NCBI GenBank assembly: GCA_900765525.1
Contig: CAAFRY010000064.1
Span: 1-9,129 of the forward strand
Length of the DNA stretch: 9,129 bases
Direction: 5' to 3'
Source of the DNA: an uncultured Blautia sp.
GTDB taxonomy: Bacteria > Bacillota > Clostridia > Lachnospirales > Lachnospiraceae
Positions 6,353 through 9,129 of the stretch are shown piece after piece. Position numbers and translations under genes: made by a program. Position 1 is the stretch's first letter; the number at the start of each line of letters is the position of its first letter. The notes beneath the pieces are model-generated. The model was not told the origin of the DNA. It did no database searches and worked only from the letters and a program-made list of their open reading frames with translations.

Positions 6353-7030
6353 TTAAAATTCGTACAAGCACACATTTGGAATTGTATCAATCAATTCTGC
6401 AATTTCTGCTCTTTCTTTTGCAGTTGAAACTGCAAAAATAACTTTTATTTTTGTATCATTTCCTTCTTTCTTTTCACATTTTATTCTAATAACATCAATC
6501 CCCCCTGCTCCCAAAAGAGATGAAACGGTTTTTATATCACATTTTTCCTTATCAAACAATATATCTATATGCCCTCTCCAAAAATTTTTAGATATTTTAT
6601 GGCTTTTATGCATAAGCATCTGGCTAAAAAATATAAGGAACGCAGATAGTATTCCAATCACATACATCCCCGCACCAATGGCCATGCCAATCCCCACTGT
6701 AGCCCATATTCCAGCCGCTGTTGTTATTCCGCTGGTTAATCCCTGCTTTCCTGTAATTACCAGTCCTCCTCCCATAATTCCCACTCCGGCTAAGATACCA
6801 GATGCAACTCTGGACACATCTACCGATGTGCCCGAGGATACAATTGCATCATAAAATCCGTATTTTGACACTACCATCATCAATGCGGAGGCCACTGCAA
6901 TGATAAAATGAGTCTTAATACCAGCTGCTTTCCTTCTATTTTGGCGTTCCCACCCTATCATAATTCCGCAAATTCCTGCCACAAGAATCCGTCCGATATA
7001 AAGCAGCTGCAAAAGTATCATTTTTTCCAT
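6353..7030 (-). CDS. MgtC/SapB family inner-membrane protein
   Basis: This is a 225-residue membrane protein of the MgtC/SapB (YhiD-like) family. The N-terminal 140 residues hold about four or five helices with the family motifs IGWERQNRRKAAGIKTH (25-41), VSRVASGILAGVGIMGGG (residues 73-90) and TTAAGIWATVGIGMAIGAG (103-121). Residues 150-225 form a soluble alpha/beta tail resembling the ACT-like domain of MgtC. Family members have been linked to low-magnesium growth, F-type ATP synthase inhibition and phosphate uptake control, but most clostridial members are uncharacterised. AGGTGA precedes the ATG, and the gene starts 14 bp after the binding-protein stop, so it is firmly inside the import operon. 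Its role there is unknown; managing phosphate or magnesium during polyol phosphate catabolism is speculation. Confidence 0.9.
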   Translation of the reverse strand: MEKMILLQLLYIGRILVAGICGIMIGWERQNRRKAAGIKTHFIIAVASALMMVVSKYGFYDAIVSSGTSVDVSRVASGILAGVGIMGGGLVITGKQGLTSGITTAAGIWATVGIGMAIGAGMYVIGILSAFLIFFSQMLMHKSHKISKNFWRGHIDILFDKEKCDIKTVSSLLGAGGIDVIRIKCEKKEGNDTKIKVIFAVSTAKERAEIAELIDTIPNVCLYEF

Positions 7031-7044
7031 AAAATCACCTGATA

Positions 7045-8331
7045 TTATTCAGATAAAATAACATTGACTGAATCATTAAACGTATTTAATGCTGTATCAA
7101 TATCTTCGTTATCCAGCATGATTGCCTGAATACATGTTCTGAATTCAGCTATAACCGGGGTTAAATTAGCAATACGATAGCTGTCGTCAGCATTTTCCAA
7201 AGCTTCATAAGCTATTTTATAATTTTCACTTTTCTTCCAAAGCTCTTGTATTGCTTCTGATTCCACCATTGTCTTAGTAAAAGGCAAATAACCGGAGCCA
7301 ATAACAAATGCAAGTCCACCTTTTTCATCCTGAATAAACCACTTTACAAATTTCCATGCTTCCTCCTGCAAGCCGCTGGCAGCAAGAATGCCAAATCCAC
7401 TACCTCCTGTAGGCATAGAAGCCGTTACATCTGATACAAGAGGGGCCACCACATATTCAAAATCATCCCCTATTGTATCAATTCTGGTTGTAATCGCCCC
7501 GGAAGAATTGATAGTCATGGCTGCCATTCCTGATGTAAACATCTGATTGTCCTGGTCATTTGCAGGGTCATTATAGTAAAGGGCTCCTGATTCCTGCAAA
7601 TCACGCATGAACGAAAATGCCTTTTTAGCTGTCCCGTCTTCTAAACATCCCAGTCCCGTTTTGTCTTCATTAAAGAAGCTTCCTCCTGCTTGCTGAATCA
7701 ATGCGAAAAATTCCCACTGGTCAAAAGGAACCGAAAGTCCATATCTGGTAGTTTCACCGTTTTCTATAACTGTACATTTATTTGCCACTTCTTTGAGTTC
7801 TTCCCAGGTAGTAGGAATCTCACACCCCATCTCATCCAAAACTGTCTTGTTGATATGCAGAATCTGTGAAGAACGTCCGAAAGGAACAGCCACCAATTTA
7901 TCATCGTAATATGCGTCCGCTACAAAGCCCTCCACAAAGTCATCCGCATCTACATCATCTGCCTCCATAAAAGGAAGCAAATCTGCAAAGGCTCCATTTT
8001 CTGCCAAGCGCCCCACATTGTCCTGAGCCACCTGCAAAATATCCGGTGCATTTCCTGCGAATATGGCCTGTTCCGCTTTTGCAGCAGCTTCTGCATATGT
8101 GCCCTGGTATGTGGCCACCACCTCAACTTCATCCTGTGACGCATTAAAATCAGAGACTATCTGCTCTACCAAATCACCGTTTGTTCCTGACATGCAATGC
8201 CAAAATTGAACAATAGCTTTCTCTCCTGATACATTTTGACTTTCTTCTTCGTTTCCTCCCGAAGTACCGCAGCCAGCAAAAGAAGCTGTTAATAAAGTAA
8301 TCCCCAATACAATTCCCCATGTTCTTTTCAT
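7045..8331 (-). CDS. ABC transporter sugar/polyol-phosphate-binding lipoprotein, UgpB-like (family 1)
   Basis: This extracellular lipoprotein captures the substrate for a CUT1-type importer, 428 residues. A basic MKR start and hydrophobic stretch lead to a lipobox ending in FAGC with Cys21 as the lipidated residue; Phe at -3 is unusual. The mature protein begins with a Gly/Ser/Glu-rich linker. VQFWHCMSG (41-49), TYQGTYAE (74-81), AGNAPDILQV (92-101), NSSGAI (275-280) and GSGYLPFTK (345-353) match E. coli UgpB (glycerol-3-phosphate binding) in order and spacing better than maltose-binding proteins. The ATG at 8331 is chosen over the in-frame ATG at 8349, because AGAGGAG lies about eight bases upstream and a proper signal peptide follows directly. 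The gene lies downstream of its permease, the reverse of the common order. Ligand identity is unproven. Confidence 0.92.
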   Translation of the reverse strand: MKRTWGIVLGITLLTASFAGCGTSGGNEEESQNVSGEKAIVQFWHCMSGTNGDLVEQIVSDFNASQDEVEVVATYQGTYAEAAAKAEQAIFAGNAPDILQVAQDNVGRLAENGAFADLLPFMEADDVDADDFVEGFVADAYYDDKLVAVPFGRSSQILHINKTVLDEMGCEIPTTWEELKEVANKCTVIENGETTRYGLSVPFDQWEFFALIQQAGGSFFNEDKTGLGCLEDGTAKKAFSFMRDLQESGALYYNDPANDQDNQMFTSGMAAMTINSSGAITTRIDTIGDDFEYVVAPLVSDVTASMPTGGSGFGILAASGLQEEAWKFVKWFIQDEKGGLAFVIGSGYLPFTKTMVESEAIQELWKKSENYKIAYEALENADDSYRIANLTPVIAEFRTCIQAIMLDNEDIDTALNTFNDSVNVILSE

Positions 8332-8364
8332 CGTTTCTTCTCCTCTCATGTTTTATTTTAGGGC

Positions 8365-8385
8365 ATTTGCAAAACTTATTTGCAT
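8365..8385. repeat. Short dyad between the permease and binding-protein genes
   Basis: TGCAAA (8368-8373) and TTTGCA (8379-8384) form an inverted repeat around ACTTA in the 62-bp gap between the permease stop and the binding-protein start. On the mRNA this could be a weak processing or stability stem, which would help raise binding-protein levels above permease levels. It could also be chance in AT-rich sequence. It does not fit a catabolite-response (cre) site. Confidence 0.3.
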
Positions 8386-8393
8386 CTGCTCAT

Positions 8394-9129
8394 TTATTTA
8401 ATACCTGAATATGTAAATGACTTCATGATTTGTTTTGATGCAAAAAGGTACACGATTATCACAGGCAAAACCAAAATTGCATTTCCTGCCATAATCACCT
8501 GCCAATTTGCCATACCTTCCATTTCCTTTAATTGCGCAATAGCCACAGGTAAAGTTCTGAATTTATCTGCATTTGTCATAACCAATGGCCAGAAATATTC
8601 ATTCCATTGTCCCACAAAACTAAATAAAAAAATGGAGGCCAAAGCCGGTTTTGCCATAGGAAGCATTATCTGTATAATAACTCTTAAATCACCGGCACCA
8701 TCTATTCTGGCCGCATCAATCAGTTCATCTTCTATCTGCATAAAATATTGCCTAAGAAGAAATATACCAAAGGCGTTGGTAACGAAAGGTAATATCTGAG
8801 GCAAAAGAGAATTTATCAATCCCCAATCCGACATCATCAAATAGATGGGAAGAAAAGTTATCTGCGTGGGCATCATCAATGCAATTAGTATGCAGCCGAA
8901 AAAAATACCTTTTCCTCTGAAATTATATTTGGCAAATGCATAAGACGCCGGAATCATTACTATCATTTGAATGAAAATGACACTACATACTACAATCAGT
9001 GAATTCTTTAAATAAATCCACATACTTCCGCCGGGCCCCGAAGTCCACGCTTCTATATAATTTACAAACTGAGGAATCTCCGGAAAAATTGTGGGAACAA
9101 TAGAATTTACTTCCTCTATGGTTTTTAAA
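8394..9129 (-). CDS. ABC transporter permease, MalG/UgpE/AraQ type (5' end beyond window)
   Basis: This is an inner-membrane permease of a carbohydrate (CUT1) importer, presumably working with the binding protein encoded next. The visible 245 residues hold five membrane helices and the cytoplasmic EAA loop, seen as DELIDAARIDGAGDLRVI followed by LPMAKPALA, which docks on the ATPase. An internal ATG at 9021-9023 is not the true start. The frame stays open from 9128 to it, and the upstream codons read VNYIEAWTSGPGGS just before the internal Met, a stretch with the usual family pattern ahead of helix 2. The first helix and start codon are therefore outside the window. The C-terminus is complete. 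The partner permease and the ATPase are not in view. AraQ or UgpE are the nearest named types. Confidence 0.92.
   Translation of the reverse strand, partial: LKTIEEVNSIVPTIFPEIPQFVNYIEAWTSGPGGSMWIYLKNSLIVVCSVIFIQMIVMIPASYAFAKYNFRGKGIFFGCILIALMMPTQITFLPIYLMMSDWGLINSLLPQILPFVTNAFGIFLLRQYFMQIEDELIDAARIDGAGDLRVIIQIMLPMAKPALASIFLFSFVGQWNEYFWPLVMTNADKFRTLPVAIAQLKEMEGMANWQVIMAGNAILVLPVIIVYLFASKQIMKSFTYSGIK

Noticed and set aside
8380..8799. 139-residue plus-strand ORF opposite the permease
   Set aside because: It runs antisense to a clear permease coding region, lacks a ribosome binding site and resembles no family; it is a shadow ORF.
9021..9023. ATG at 9023 as the permease start
   Set aside because: The reading frame stays open to the window edge with codons fitting the MalG-family region before helix 2; a start here would lose helix 1, so the gene is treated as partial.
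3919..9129. Base-composition shift suggesting horizontal transfer of the minus-strand operon
   Set aside because: Parts such as the MgtC gene look much more AT-rich than the amt gene, but other stretches of the same operon are near 50% GC. I did not count the whole window, so transfer is not claimed.

Overview
The window looks like a chromosomal segment of a Gram-positive Clostridia bacterium, most likely a Lachnospiraceae gut anaerobe (Blautia/Dorea/Ruminococcus-like). The reasons are strong AGGAGG-type ribosome binding sites, a TTG start, a Gram-positive lipoprotein substrate-binding protein, a DesK/LiaS-style two-component system and an ammonium channel fused to a PII domain. The genus is an inference. 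There are eight genes in two convergent blocks that meet at one shared hairpin terminator (3878-3920).

Plus-strand block (1-3870). Positions 1-123 are non-coding and hold a compact structured element with nested inverted repeats, probably an intergenic repeat. A candidate promoter and a TGACA-AA-TGTCA dyad precede a two-component operon: a membrane histidine kinase starting at a TTG (250-1368) and a NarL/LuxR-type response regulator (1378-1998). Next comes a 186-base leader containing a near-consensus sigma-A promoter, an intrinsic terminator almost on top of the start site, a 12-bp palindrome and a 56-nt hairpin. It is followed by a 561-residue Amt ammonium channel carrying its own C-terminal PII (GlnK-like) domain (2185-3870). 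The PII domain keeps the T-loop Arg that plugs the Amt pore but lacks the Tyr used for uridylylation.

Minus-strand block (9129-3919). One tight operon reads right to left: a MalG/UgpE/AraQ-type permease truncated by the window edge, a UgpB-like lipoprotein substrate-binding protein, an MgtC/SapB membrane protein, a zinc alcohol dehydrogenase closely resembling erythritol/L-threitol dehydrogenases, and an AraM-type sn-glycerol-1-phosphate dehydrogenase. Gaps between the last four genes are only 10 to 14 bp. The operon appears to import a polyol, polyol phosphate or glycoside and oxidise it with two NAD(P)-dependent dehydrogenases. The ATPase, the second permease, any kinase or regulator and the promoter must lie beyond the right edge.

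The points most worth following are the leader RNA of the Amt-PII gene, the Amt-PII fusion itself, and the unusual pairing of glycerol-1-phosphate dehydrogenase, tetritol-type dehydrogenase, UgpB-like import and MgtC. No phage, transposase, CRISPR, rRNA or tRNA was seen.
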